Assembly (NCBI RefSeq): GCF_001618425.1
Contig: NZ_BDCU01000052.1
Location: 1-51,847 of the forward strand
DNA: 51,847 bases
From: Nocardia fusca NBRC 14340
GTDB taxonomy: Bacteria; Actinomycetota; Actinomycetes; Mycobacteriales; Mycobacteriaceae
Reading direction: 5' to 3'
Shown here: positions 8,186-17,514 of the stretch, in pieces
Layout of the letters: the number at the start of each line of letters is the position of its first letter
Position numbering within the stretch: position 1 is the stretch's first letter
The notes under the pieces: generated by a model
What the model was told of the DNA's origin: nothing
Seen by the model: the letters and a program-made list of their open reading frames with translations, nothing else
Databases searched by the model: none
Made by a program: the position numbers and the translations under genes

Positions 8186-9166
8186 ATGACGGTACGCCCC
8201 GACGACCCCGCACCCCATCCGCACGCCACCGCCGCGGAGGTCGAAGCTGCATTCGAGGACACCAAGCTCGCCCAGGTGCTGTATCACGACTGGGAAGCCG
8301 AGACCTACGACGACAAATGGTCGATCTCCTATGACGAACGCTGTATCGATTACGCCCGCGGCCGGTTCGACGCCGCGGTCGGCACCGACGCGGAGTTGCC
8401 GTACGAGCGCGCTCTCGAGCTGGGCTGCGGTACCGGTTTCTTCCTGCTGAACCTCATGCAGTCCGGTCTGGCGAAGAGCGGATCGGTCACGGACCTGTCG
8501 CCCGGCATGGTGAAGGTCGCGCTGCGCAATGCCGAACACCTGGGCCTGGATGTGGACGGCCGGGTCGCCGACGCCGAGACCATCCCCTACGACGACGACA
8601 CCTTCGACCTGGTCGTCGGACACGCGGTGCTGCACCACATCCCGGATGTGGAGCAGTCGCTGCGGGAATGCCTGCGGGTGCTGAAACCGGGTGGCCGTTT
8701 CGTCTTCGCCGGCGAACCCACCACCATCGGCAATTTCTATGCCCGCAACCTGGGCAATATCACCTGGAAGGCGACCACCGCCGTCACCAGGCTCCCGTTC
8801 CTGCGGGACTGGCGCCGCCCCCAGGCGGAACTGGACGAATCGTCGCGGGCCGCCGCGCTGGAGGCCGTGGTCGACCTGCACACCTTCGATCCGACCCAGC
8901 TCGAGGACATGGCGCGCTCGGCGGGCGCGGTGGACGTGGCCGCGCACACCGAGGAATTCGCCGCCGCGCTGTGGGGCTGGCCGGTACGGACCTTCGAGGC
9001 GGCCGTTCCGGACGAGAAGCTCACCTGGGGTTACCGGATGGCGATGTATCGCGCCTGGCTCGGGCTGAGCTGGGTGGACGAGAACGTGATGCGCCGGGTG
9101 GTGCCGCGGCAGTTCTTCTACAACGCCATGATCACCGGGGTGAAACCGGCCGCCGCCGGAAAATAG
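8186..9166 (+). CDS. Class I SAM-dependent methyltransferase
   Basis: A 326-residue Rossmann methyltransferase. Motif I is ELGCGTG near residues 78-84, the motif II acidic region is SVTDLSPGM, and VGHAVLHHIPD and LRVLKPGGRF follow as motifs IV/V. Length and position match mycobacterial Rv3038c. The long C-terminal half suggests its own acceptor-binding domain; the acceptor is unknown. TAGGCT at 8172-8177 lies eight bases before the ATG (leaderless type). The stop codon shares one base with the next start (TAGTG), so the two genes are probably translated together. Confidence 0.85.
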   Translation: MTVRPDDPAPHPHATAAEVEAAFEDTKLAQVLYHDWEAETYDDKWSISYDERCIDYARGRFDAAVGTDAELPYERALELGCGTGFFLLNLMQSGLAKSGSVTDLSPGMVKVALRNAEHLGLDVDGRVADAETIPYDDDTFDLVVGHAVLHHIPDVEQSLRECLRVLKPGGRFVFAGEPTTIGNFYARNLGNITWKATTAVTRLPFLRDWRRPQAELDESSRAAALEAVVDLHTFDPTQLEDMARSAGAVDVAAHTEEFAAALWGWPVRTFEAAVPDEKLTWGYRMAMYRAWLGLSWVDENVMRRVVPRQFFYNAMITGVKPAAAGK

Positions 9167-10530
9167 TGGGCTACGGTTTCAGCGCGGCCGATATCGGCTA
9201 CCTCGGCTCGTCCGAGGGTACGGCCGCGCTGGCCGGGGTAGCGGAGCTGGAACTCACCTCCGCCTCGCAACTACGTGATGTGGCCGCGGTGCGCCGGGCC
9301 TACGGTGACCGCGCCCCGGCCCTCCTCGAGACCGTCCGCCTACGCCGCCGGGCCGCGGCCAAACTGTCCGGCGCGCAGGATTGGCTGTTGACCGACGACG
9401 CGGTGCAGCAGGCCACCCCGACCCTGGTCGCCCGCCACCGCGCGGGCCGGCTGGCGGGTCGCGATGTCCACGACGTCACCTGCTCGATCGGCGCGGAGCT
9501 GGCCGAACTGGCCCGCGTGTGCCCGCGGGTGGTCGGCAGCGACCTCGATCCGATCCGGCTCGCCATGGCCCGGCACAACCTGACCCACCCGGTCCCGGCG
9601 CCGGCTGCTCCCGCGACAGCGGCACCCGCGCACTCCGGGGGAATCGCTGCGGCCGGTGCCGCCGAAGCGACAGCGCGGAGAGGTGGCGAACCGGGGTCAC
9701 GAAGGCTCGGCTCCCGCGGTGCCGCGGGGGACGTGGATGAACACAGCTCTCCGGCGCCCCGACCCACGGTGGTGTGGGCGCCGCCGGAGAACACCGTGCT
9801 CGTGCGCGCCGACGCCCTGGCGCCGTGCACAACCGGCACGGTCGTCGTGGCCGATCCGGGCCGGCGGGCCGATGGGAAACGCACCCACGATCCGGCCGCG
9901 CTGCAACCGCCGCTACCGGATCTGCTGTCGGTGTACGCGGGCCGTGATCTGGTCGTGAAATGCGCTCCCGGACTGGATTTCGACCGGCTGGGCTGGGACG
10001 GTGAGATCGAGGTCGTATCGCTGGACGGTGGGGTCCGGGAAGCGTGCCTGTGGTCGGCGGGCCTGTGCGAGCCCGGTGTCGGCCGCCGGGCCACCGTCCT
10101 CACCTCCGCCGGCGCGGCCACCACTCTCACCGATGCCGATCCGAGCGAGATCCCGGAACGCGCACCGGGGGAGTGGATCGTGGACCCGGACGGTGCGGTG
10201 GTCCGTGCCGGGTTGGTCCGGCACTACGCGGCCCGCCACGGTCTCTGGCAACTGGATCCGCGGATCGCCTACCTGACCGGCGACCGTCCCCCCGCGGGGG
10301 TGCGCGGCTTCCGGATCATCGAGCGCTGCGTACTGCGGGAGAAAGTCTTGCGGGCCGAACTGCGCCGCCGGGACTGCGGGCCGCTGGAAATCCTGGTCCG
10401 CGGTGTGGATATCGATCCCGATGTCCTCCGGCGACGCCTCAAGCTCACCGGATCCCGGCCCTATACGCTCGTGATCACCCGCATCGGCACCACGGCAACT
10501 GTCTTCCTGTGTGAGGCTTCGCGGGCCTGA
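9166..10530 (+). CDS. THUMP-like domain SAM-dependent methyltransferase
   Basis: A 454-residue homologue of mycobacterial Rv3037c (about 358 residues), starting at a GTG that overlaps the previous stop by one base. The N-terminal half has a methyltransferase core (DVTCSIGAELAELA, SDLDPIRLAMARHN). The C-terminal region is the THUMP-like part that ends such proteins (residues about 360-454). Roughly 55 residues of low-complexity Ala/Gly/Pro/Arg sequence split the core just after the motif II region (nt 9595-9770). That DNA resembles an intergenic repeat. Rv3037c lies in the genomic region linked to methylglucose lipopolysaccharide, but the acceptor is not established. Confidence 0.78.
   Translation: MGYGFSAADIGYLGSSEGTAALAGVAELELTSASQLRDVAAVRRAYGDRAPALLETVRLRRRAAAKLSGAQDWLLTDDAVQQATPTLVARHRAGRLAGRDVHDVTCSIGAELAELARVCPRVVGSDLDPIRLAMARHNLTHPVPAPAAPATAAPAHSGGIAAAGAAEATARRGGEPGSRRLGSRGAAGDVDEHSSPAPRPTVVWAPPENTVLVRADALAPCTTGTVVVADPGRRADGKRTHDPAALQPPLPDLLSVYAGRDLVVKCAPGLDFDRLGWDGEIEVVSLDGGVREACLWSAGLCEPGVGRRATVLTSAGAATTLTDADPSEIPERAPGEWIVDPDGAVVRAGLVRHYAARHGLWQLDPRIAYLTGDRPPAGVRGFRIIERCVLREKVLRAELRRRDCGPLEILVRGVDIDPDVLRRRLKLTGSRPYTLVITRIGTTATVFLCEASRA
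9606..9770 (+). repeat. Repeat-like insertion inside a coding gene
   Basis: An in-frame segment of low-complexity sequence shares the exact 13-mer GAACCGGGGTCAC, a preceding AGCGACAGCGCGG-like stretch and a following GCCCCGACCC block with the palindromic element at 2615-2707. The left arm of that element is not recognisable here. It looks like a decayed or partial copy that has been domesticated as coding DNA. The boundaries are approximate. Confidence 0.4.
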
Positions 10531-10556
10531 GCGGATGATCGGGGCTCCGCAACGGG

Positions 10557-12023
10557 TTACGGGAGTTCGACGTAGCGCGGTGGCTCCCCGTCCAAGGCCT
10601 CCAGGATCGGAATGGGTTTGTCCGTCGGTAATCCGTTCTCGTCGAACGAGAGCACCCCGCTGGCCCCGCGGACGGCGGTGACCCCGTGCAGCCGTTTCAT
10701 CGCCTGTAGTACCTGGTCGGAGTGCACGGTGTTCCCGGCGTACCCGGCCGCCTGCCGGATCGCCTGGACAGCCGTCACCACCGCGTCGTGTTCCATGACG
10801 GCGGCGAAGTCGTCCAGGGTGTCGTCGGAGAACGCGCGATAGCAGACCGGGCCCGCGCAGCCGGGCGAGAACTGTTCGACGGAATGCAGGTTGAACCGAT
10901 CCGGGTGGTCGCGCCAGGCCTGCGGATGGACGAGCCCGGTGTACAGCACCGATACTCCGGTCGTGAGCGCCACCCGGGCGGGGCTCTCCGAGAGGCGGTA
11001 GTACGGCATATCGTCACCGGTGACCACCCGGATCGGGAGTTTCCGGCACCGGCGCTCGGCCAGCGCGGTCAGGAAGGTGAGCGCGTGGGCGGCCCGGCCC
11101 GCGAAGTAGATGGTGTCCGGGGCGTTCTGGCAGATGTTCGGCATCATGTAGTGGAACGCGTTGGCCACATTGCCGATTTCGGAGTCGTAACCCTCCACCG
11201 TGCCGGCGAAGCGCTGCGGATCGTCGGGGAAACTCGCCGCGAACGCTTCGGCGAGGGTCCGGCCGTAGTGGTCGACCGGACTGTCGTCGCGGACGATCAG
11301 GATTCGCCGGCTGCGGGTGGCGAGATATTCGGCGGCGGTTCGCGCGTGATCCGCGGCGGACGGGGAGACCCGCAGGAAACCGCGGAGGACCGGCAGATCG
11401 CCGGCGGTCAGGGTGGAGCCGACGACCGGGATATCCGATCCGGTGAGACGTTCGATGGCCCGGACCGCGCTCTGGACGCTGAATGCGATGCCGGTGACCG
11501 CGACGATCCGATCGGAGTCGCGCCGCGCCTCGATTTCGCCGACCGTGGTTTCCCATTCGGCGAAATCGCTTCCGGGATTGGCCAGCAGCAGTCTGATCTT
11601 GGGAGTGTTCCCCCAGATATCGCTCCGGTTCGCCGCGAGCTGTGCCAGATGCGCGCCTTCGAGCCGGTGCCGGATACCCGACATGGTCACGATGCCCTCG
11701 GCCTTGTCGCCCGGTGTCATCGGCGACAGCATCACGATGCTCACATACGGATCCGCGGAACTCTCGACCGCGCGGTTCTCGTCGAGGATGCGTTTTTCGA
11801 TATCGGCGAGTTCCGGGGCGAAGACCACCCCGCCGTCGGTGACTCCGGCGCATTCGCCGTGCGGTCCGCTGTGGACGACGCCCGCACCGCAACTGTTGTC
11901 CGCCCGGAAGACCGTGGGTAACCAGATCACCGCGGTGACCACCAGTGCCACCACCACGATCGTGGCGGGAACCCACCACCATTTCCGATAGCCGGGTGGC
12001 GGCGGCTGGATCAGCGTGCTCAT
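10557..12023 (-). CDS. Membrane-anchored periplasmic-binding-protein-like protein
   Basis: A 488-residue protein with a short cytoplasmic start, one membrane segment (about 17-38, VPATIVVVALVVTAVIWLP) and a large outside domain. That domain resembles type I periplasmic binding proteins of branched-chain amino acid transporters: PVVGSTLTAGDLP, ILIVRDDSPVDHYGRTLAEAF and DTIYFAGRAAHALTFL are typical alternating strands and helices. Four or more cysteines suggest disulfides outside the membrane. Its ATG overlaps the stop of the upstream ATPase by four bases (ATGA), so the two are made together. It is tail-to-tail with the THUMP-like gene. The ligand is unknown. Confidence 0.75.
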   Translation of the reverse strand: MSTLIQPPPPGYRKWWWVPATIVVVALVVTAVIWLPTVFRADNSCGAGVVHSGPHGECAGVTDGGVVFAPELADIEKRILDENRAVESSADPYVSIVMLSPMTPGDKAEGIVTMSGIRHRLEGAHLAQLAANRSDIWGNTPKIRLLLANPGSDFAEWETTVGEIEARRDSDRIVAVTGIAFSVQSAVRAIERLTGSDIPVVGSTLTAGDLPVLRGFLRVSPSAADHARTAAEYLATRSRRILIVRDDSPVDHYGRTLAEAFAASFPDDPQRFAGTVEGYDSEIGNVANAFHYMMPNICQNAPDTIYFAGRAAHALTFLTALAERRCRKLPIRVVTGDDMPYYRLSESPARVALTTGVSVLYTGLVHPQAWRDHPDRFNLHSVEQFSPGCAGPVCYRAFSDDTLDDFAAVMEHDAVVTAVQAIRQAAGYAGNTVHSDQVLQAMKRLHGVTAVRGASGVLSFDENGLPTDKPIPILEALDGEPPRYVELP

Positions 12024-14122
12024 CGATACCTCTCCGCCCGTTCGTACAGCAGCAGGGCCCCGCGGCCGAGACCCCGGGCCAATTGCCGGAATTCGTTCTC
12101 GATGGTGCGATCCAGGGTCCGCTGGGGGTCGCCCAGCGGGTCGTTGGAGACCCACAGCGCGGCGATCAACCACGCCAGTTCGTGTTCGGGTTCCAGGCCG
12201 TTGGCCCGGACGATCGCTTCGACCTGTGCGAACGGGGTCCCCTCGTCGTCCGGGCGGCGCGGGGCGCCGGTGATCAGGTCCAGATCGGACAGCCAGGCGG
12301 CGGCCGTGGCGCGGCCGAACTCGGCGTGGCCGGGTACGAACGGCCGCCCCAGGTACTCGATGGCGCCACCGAGTCGGCCGAGCGCGAGATCGTGGTAGAG
12401 GGCCTCGGCCTCGTCGTCCGGATCGCCTTCGGCGACCCTGCGCCGGTACACCTCCCGGCACAGCGTGTGGGTGCGCTGCCAATCCCGCGGGTCTTCCGGA
12501 CCGCGGCCGGCGAGTTCACAGAGCAGGATGCGGCGCAACCAGGGATCGAGCACCATCTCCGGTTCCGGCCCGTCGACGGTGCGGATCCACAGCCGATTGC
12601 GCAGTTCCTGGAGCAGCGCCTCACCGTCGGACAGGGCGGAATCCAGGATCTCCGGCCGGTAGATGACATCCACGGTGCGTCCCGCGGCGGCGGTCACCAG
12701 GTCGCGCATGCTCTCGGTGTCCCGGAAATCGCCGAGCAGCCGTTCCCGGGCACGGTCGAGCACGGTGCCCGGTAGCTCGACCGGTTCCGGCAGCGGATCG
12801 TGCGCGGTGCCCACGGTCGCGGTGAGGACGGTGCGCGCGCCGGTGAGCGGATCGTCCGCATCGGCCCGGTCCAGCGCGGCGATGACATCGGCGGTTCCGG
12901 CGGCGTTCCCGCCGGTGAGCGACCGGACGAAGGCCGCGACCCGGGAGATCGAACGCATCCGCCGGTCGGCGACGAGGTCACCCGTGGTCTGTTCGCTCAA
13001 CCGGCTCAGATCCACCAGATACCAGGGAAACCAGGCCGTCGCCGGATTGTCGGCCGCCGCCCAGTCGGCGGGGATATCGGGCGGGTTACGCGGGGCCGGC
13101 CAGTCGATACCACCGGTGCGGTGTTCGGGTTCGCGGCGTTCGGTGTCTTCGCTGAAGCGGTGCATTCCGGGGCGGTGCCAGCATTCGCTCCAGGCCGGTA
13201 GCCACTGCGCGCTGGTGGCGACGACCACCAGCGGATCGGGTTCGGCGCCGTTGCGCCGGCGCGCCTCGCGCAGGGTCTGCAGGAACTGCCGGCCCGCGGG
13301 AGTATGCGCATTGTCCAGTAGCAGTACGGAATTGAGCGTTCGGCGCGCTCCGCGTACGCCGCTGTAGGCCTGGCGCAGATCGTGCAGGAAGGCCATACCG
13401 AAGATGGCGTCGGCCTCGGTACGGGACTCGTCGTCGCCGTGCGCCCATTTGGCGAGATCGATGAGCATGTCTTCGCGCCGGATCTGATCGCCGGTCAGCC
13501 GTGGGCCCTGTGTGATCCGCCGCCTGATGTTGAGCCGGTTCAGGCTCTGCAGCAGGGTTTCCACGGTCACGGCCACCCACGGGGACAACCCTTCGGGCAC
13601 CTGACCGGCGGCTTCGAGGATATCGGCCACGCCCTGACTGCGCGCCTCCATCGGCTGGGCGCTGGAGACGACCCGGCGCAGATTCCGCAGCGCCTCCCGG
13701 CGGTTGTCCTCGTGCATGTGCAGGGTGCTGCCCACCGCCACCAGGCACAGCCACAGCTGCGGAAAGGCGATCCGGCCGAACTGGCGCCGATACCGGCCCA
13801 GCTCGAACGCGAGTTCGCCGAACACTTCGCGCGGCGCGCGTTCACCCTGGCGCAGATCCACCTGGGCGAGTGGAAGTTTCGCGCAGCGTTGCGCGAGTTT
13901 CTGCAGTAGAACGGTTTTTCCACTGCCGGGCGGCCCCACTGCCACCACCACCGGCAGCGATCGGCTCCGGCCCTGCGGCCGCTGGACCAATTGTTCGATC
14001 AACCCCCCGGTGATCGGCTCCAGCCCATGCAATTTCGGACCTTCTCCAGGCATCGCCCCTCCCGGTTCGGCATCGATATCCGGCATATCGATTTCCCGGC
14101 ACCTCGTGGACACCCCGGTCAT
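12020..14122 (-). CDS. P-loop (STAND/AAA-like) ATPase, unknown function
   Basis: A 700-residue soluble protein. Walker A is VGPPGSGKT (about 62-70). A Walker B-like strand NSVLLLDNAH lies near residue 265. The rest is helical with many Trp and Arg. Sensor-like and C-terminal helical regions are present, but no peptidase, nuclease, TIR or repeat domain is recognisable. It is cotranslated with the membrane-anchored ligand-binding-like protein downstream. Together they look like a sensor plus signalling ATPase. Similar pairs exist in actinobacteria without assigned function, to my knowledge. Alternative ATG starts exist at residues 13 and 24. Confidence 0.7.
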   Translation of the reverse strand: MTGVSTRCREIDMPDIDAEPGGAMPGEGPKLHGLEPITGGLIEQLVQRPQGRSRSLPVVVAVGPPGSGKTVLLQKLAQRCAKLPLAQVDLRQGERAPREVFGELAFELGRYRRQFGRIAFPQLWLCLVAVGSTLHMHEDNRREALRNLRRVVSSAQPMEARSQGVADILEAAGQVPEGLSPWVAVTVETLLQSLNRLNIRRRITQGPRLTGDQIRREDMLIDLAKWAHGDDESRTEADAIFGMAFLHDLRQAYSGVRGARRTLNSVLLLDNAHTPAGRQFLQTLREARRRNGAEPDPLVVVATSAQWLPAWSECWHRPGMHRFSEDTERREPEHRTGGIDWPAPRNPPDIPADWAAADNPATAWFPWYLVDLSRLSEQTTGDLVADRRMRSISRVAAFVRSLTGGNAAGTADVIAALDRADADDPLTGARTVLTATVGTAHDPLPEPVELPGTVLDRARERLLGDFRDTESMRDLVTAAAGRTVDVIYRPEILDSALSDGEALLQELRNRLWIRTVDGPEPEMVLDPWLRRILLCELAGRGPEDPRDWQRTHTLCREVYRRRVAEGDPDDEAEALYHDLALGRLGGAIEYLGRPFVPGHAEFGRATAAAWLSDLDLITGAPRRPDDEGTPFAQVEAIVRANGLEPEHELAWLIAALWVSNDPLGDPQRTLDRTIENEFRQLARGLGRGALLLYERAERYR

Positions 14123-14647
14123 CCCGGCCTGAGCTGGGCAAACCGGTCGAAGATATCGATCGGTACAGCCATCCTATGCAATTATCACGGCGCCGACGGG
14201 CGCACTGGAAAAAGCGAAATGTGAAACGGGGACGTACGAATCGGCCACCCGTGATCGATTGCGATGTGCCGGGAACAGCCACGGATATTCGAAAACCGGC
14301 AGTCCGGTAACCTCGCGGACTCGGTGGACACCCCCTGCTTCGGCCGCGGCTCGCCGCGAGCGGTCGGCTCTCCCCAGCAGTGCGGCTCGCCCACACCGAG
14401 GCCGACAGCGACGACAGTCGGCAGACCGGACTCGGCGGGTACCGCACGGCACACGAGACCGACTCGCCCATCCGATTCGCGACGGCCGGTAGTGGTCGTG
14501 GCCCGAGCGAGGGGCCGTAGGACGTGGTGGGGTGGCGCGCACGTTTGCGGCGCAGTCCCCGGCTGCCCGGCCCGTGGTTCTCCGGGCAGCCGGGCCGGCC
14601 GGAGTGGGTCGTGGGCCGGTGTCGGAGCGCCGGGGTACGGTCGCTCC
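14123..14647. other. Intergenic region with strong hairpin
   Basis: No gene is supported here. The left side (about 14165-14225) is AT-richer and probably holds the promoter of the leftward ATPase gene. A perfect 13-bp inverted repeat, CCCGGCTGCCCGG at 14558-14570 with its complement at 14582-14594, could be a terminator or regulatory structure before the next gene. TACGGT at 14636-14641 lies six bases before the ATG at 14648, suggesting a leaderless transcript. Confidence 0.55.
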
Positions 14648-15196
14648 ATGACCATGTACGCCGCACTGCTGCGGGGGATCATGCCCAGCAATCCGAACAT
14701 GAGCAACGACAAGCTGCGCGGCGTGTTCAGCGGACTCGGATTCGAATCGGTGTCCTCTGTGCTGTCCAGCGGCAATATCGTCTTCGCCACCGCGGATACC
14801 GATATCGCCGAGCTCGAGGATCGTGTCCAAGAGGCCCTGAACGCCGAACTCGGTATTCCGGGCGGCACCATCATCCGCAGCGAGTCCGAACTGCGGGACC
14901 TGCTCGATCGCGACCCGTTCGCCGGTTTCACCCACGGCCGCGGCACCTACCTCACCGCGACCTTCTTCAAGAGAACCGGTGAGGCACCGCCCGTCGCGCC
15001 GGCCGACGGCGACCCCCTCACCACGGTCATCGGTTACGACGAGCCGGCCCGGGTCTTCCTCGCAGTCGTCGACAACAGCACGCCGAAAACGCCGAATTTC
15101 ATGGCTTGGCTCGAGCGCGCCTACGGCAAGGACATCACCACCCGCACCTGGCTGACGGTGCAGCGGGTCGTCAAGAAGATCGATGCGGTGAAGTAG
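14648..15196 (+). CDS. DUF1697 family protein
   Basis: A 182-residue cytosolic protein with the family's hallmarks: a start of the form M-Y-A-A-L-L-R-G, then NDKLRGVFSGLGFESVSSVL, then SGNIVF. Ends with the conserved TTRTWLTVQRVVKKI. The function of this family is unknown. It converges on the acyltransferase gene with only four bases between stop codons. A TACGGT box six bases before the ATG suggests its own leaderless promoter. Confidence 0.85.
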   Translation: MTMYAALLRGIMPSNPNMSNDKLRGVFSGLGFESVSSVLSSGNIVFATADTDIAELEDRVQEALNAELGIPGGTIIRSESELRDLLDRDPFAGFTHGRGTYLTATFFKRTGEAPPVAPADGDPLTTVIGYDEPARVFLAVVDNSTPKTPNFMAWLERAYGKDITTRTWLTVQRVVKKIDAVK

Positions 15197-15200
15197 CGGC

Positions 15201-15950
15201 TCACGCCTCCTGCGCGACGCCGCTCTTCTTCCGTGCGATATCGGCCAGCGCCGCCTCCCGCGCCGCCCGCTGGGCCGCACCGGCCTCCCAGGTGGATTTC
15301 CGGTTCTTCACCACCCGTGCCGGTGCGCCGACCGCGATGCTGTAATCCGGGATCTCACCCTTGACCACGGCGTGCGCACCGAGCACACAGCCGCGGCCGA
15401 CCCGGGTCTCACGCAGCACGGTGACCTTGGCCGCGATCCAGGTGTCGGGGCCGATCCGGACCGGGCTCTTCACGATGCCCTGGTCCTTGATCGGCAGGGT
15501 GATGTCGTCCATGCGGTGATCGAAGTCGGTGATATAGCACCAGTCGGCGACCAGAGTGGACTCGCCGATCTCGATATCGAGGTAGGTGTTGACGACATTG
15601 TCCTTGCCGAACACCACCTTGTCGCCGATCCGCAGCGAGCCCTCGTGGCAGCGGATGGCGTTCCCGTCACCGATATGGACCCAGCGCCCGATCTCGAGCC
15701 GGCCGAGTTCGGGGGTCGCGTGGATCTCCACATTGCGCCCGAGGAACACCATGCCGCGCAGGATCACGTGCGGGTTGGCGAGCCGGAATTTGAACAGGCG
15801 GTAGTAGCGGACCAGATACCAGGGTGTGTAGGCGCGGTTGGCCAGCACCCAGCGCAGCGAGTCGAGGGTGAGGAACCGGGCCTGCCGCCGGTCGCCGCGC
15901 CGGGAGCCCTGCCAGCGTGAGCGCAACGGTGCGCCCCACATGCTCGTCAC
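15201..15950 (-). CDS. Hexapeptide-repeat acyltransferase (Rv3034c-like)
   Basis: A 249-residue left-handed beta-helix acyltransferase. Hexapeptide turns are visible in GRLEIGRWVHIGDGNAIRCH, IGDKVVFGKDNVVN and RIGPDTWIAAKVTVLRE, and the C-terminal end is IAVGAPARVVK. By gene order it corresponds to Rv3034c, in the region linked to methylglucose lipopolysaccharide, and may add acetyl or other short acyl groups to that polysaccharide; this is inference. GTG at 15950 is preferred because GAGGAG lies eight bases before it; ATG at 15941 is the alternative. It is divergent from the PQQ-repeat lipoprotein gene. Confidence 0.82.
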   Translation of the reverse strand: MTSMWGAPLRSRWQGSRRGDRRQARFLTLDSLRWVLANRAYTPWYLVRYYRLFKFRLANPHVILRGMVFLGRNVEIHATPELGRLEIGRWVHIGDGNAIRCHEGSLRIGDKVVFGKDNVVNTYLDIEIGESTLVADWCYITDFDHRMDDITLPIKDQGIVKSPVRIGPDTWIAAKVTVLRETRVGRGCVLGAHAVVKGEIPDYSIAVGAPARVVKNRKSTWEAGAAQRAAREAALADIARKKSGVAQEA

Positions 15951-16090
15951 GAACGTTTCTCCTCGTATTCTGTCCTGCCCAGTACTGCCGAACAGCCTAC
16001 TTTCGTGCTCGGGAGTCCTGGCCTATACCCTTCCGTTAATCTTCCACACACGTGGGCCCGGGGAGACAGGACGACAGAGGAGACCAGCAG

Positions 16091-17401
16091 GTGCGTATCG
16101 GCAGCGGCGTACGGACCGTGTCCTGGCTTGCGGCGGCGGTGGCCGCCCTGGGGGTGCTCACCGCCTGCGGTACCGATGTCGACGACATCACCGTCGGCCG
16201 CGGCCTGGGCTGGCCCGCGCCGGGGCACGAGAGCCGCAACAGCGGCACCACCGCGGTGACCGGTTCGCAGGACCTGAGCCTGCAGTGGTCGCGGCCGGTG
16301 GGCGGGCCGGTCGTGCAGCCGCTGACGGTGGGGTCGGACGGGCAGATCTTCGTCACCAGCCGCACCGACGCGGAATGCGATATCTTCTCCTACCAGATGC
16401 CCACGGGACGTAAGCGTTTCTGCAATCCGCTGGGTCCCCATGCCATCTATTCGCCCACCCTGCTCGACGGCGCGAACAATGTGTACGTCGGTCTCGACAG
16501 CGGCGTGGAATCGGATAACCTGCTCGGCCAGCCGCGCTGGCGGACACCGGTGGCGGGCGTGCCGGTCGGGATGCAGTTCACCGGGGACGGTCATCTTCTG
16601 GTGATCACCCAGTCCGGCCAGGTCGACGTGCTGGAACGGCAGACCGGCAAACGGATCGTCCCCACACAGCAATTGCTGCCGCAGCCCGATTTCCTGCAGT
16701 CACCGAATCAGGACTGGCCACCGGCCGGCGCCGGCCTGGAGGATTGCCGTACCGGCGGCCCGGACTGCGCGGTCGCCACGGTGGCGGCGATGGATATCGG
16801 CACCGGGCGGATCTACGCGACGGTTCGCAAGCCCGGGGCGCCCAAGGCCGCTCTGGTGGCGCTGCGCTATGGCGACGGGAAGGTCCGGCAGGAGTGGAGC
16901 CGGGAGATCCTGGCCGGGGGTAGTGCCACCGATCCGGCCCTGTCCGCCGACGGCGCGACGCTCTACGTCGGTGACAACAGCAAACGCCTGATCGCGGTGA
17001 ACACCGCCGACGGCACCCCGAAGTGGGAGGCGCAGCTGGACTGGGAGCCGCGCCGCGGGATCTCGGTCTCCGACGACGGCCTGGTCATCCCGGCCGGTGA
17101 CGACGGCTATCTGCTCGCCCTGCGGGACACCGGCAACAGTTTCGAAAGGGTCTGGGAGCGTAAGGATCTCGCGCTGCGGGGCAGCCCGGTGCAGACCGCG
17201 GGTGGGATCGGCTACGTCACCGCCGCCATCGGCAGCGGACTGAACCTGGTCACCTTCGATACCGGTACGGGCGCCACCCTCGACTCCGATGTTCTGCCGG
17301 GAGCACAGGGCACCACCACCGGCACCGCGGTCGGCGCCGAGGGCGAGGTCGTGGTCGCCACCCGGATCGGGGAGATCTTCGCCTTCGCGGACAACGACTG
17401 A
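16091..17401 (+). CDS. PQQ-type beta-propeller lipoprotein (Rv3035-like)
   Basis: A 436-residue exported lipoprotein. The N-terminus has Arg, a hydrophobic stretch and the lipobox LTAC (Cys near residue 24). The rest is a beta-propeller with repeated motifs such as SLQWSRPVGG, TPKWEAQL and GYLLALRDTG, like BamB and PQQ-binding propellers. By gene order it equals mycobacterial Rv3035. It probably binds partners or glycans at the outer face of the membrane; no catalytic residues are evident. GTG 16091 is chosen because AGAGGAGA (16076-16083) precedes it by seven bases. Confidence 0.82.
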   Translation: MRIGSGVRTVSWLAAAVAALGVLTACGTDVDDITVGRGLGWPAPGHESRNSGTTAVTGSQDLSLQWSRPVGGPVVQPLTVGSDGQIFVTSRTDAECDIFSYQMPTGRKRFCNPLGPHAIYSPTLLDGANNVYVGLDSGVESDNLLGQPRWRTPVAGVPVGMQFTGDGHLLVITQSGQVDVLERQTGKRIVPTQQLLPQPDFLQSPNQDWPPAGAGLEDCRTGGPDCAVATVAAMDIGTGRIYATVRKPGAPKAALVALRYGDGKVRQEWSREILAGGSATDPALSADGATLYVGDNSKRLIAVNTADGTPKWEAQLDWEPRRGISVSDDGLVIPAGDDGYLLALRDTGNSFERVWERKDLALRGSPVQTAGGIGYVTAAIGSGLNLVTFDTGTGATLDSDVLPGAQGTTTGTAVGAEGEVVVATRIGEIFAFADND

Positions 17402-17514
17402 CACCCCGGCGTCACGCCTGCGCAAGGGGAGTTCGTGCGAACCGGGCGGAGTTCCGCGGCGAGGACCCTCCGCGAGAGCGGATCATCACTCCCGCGGCGG
17501 TGCGTACGCTGGGG

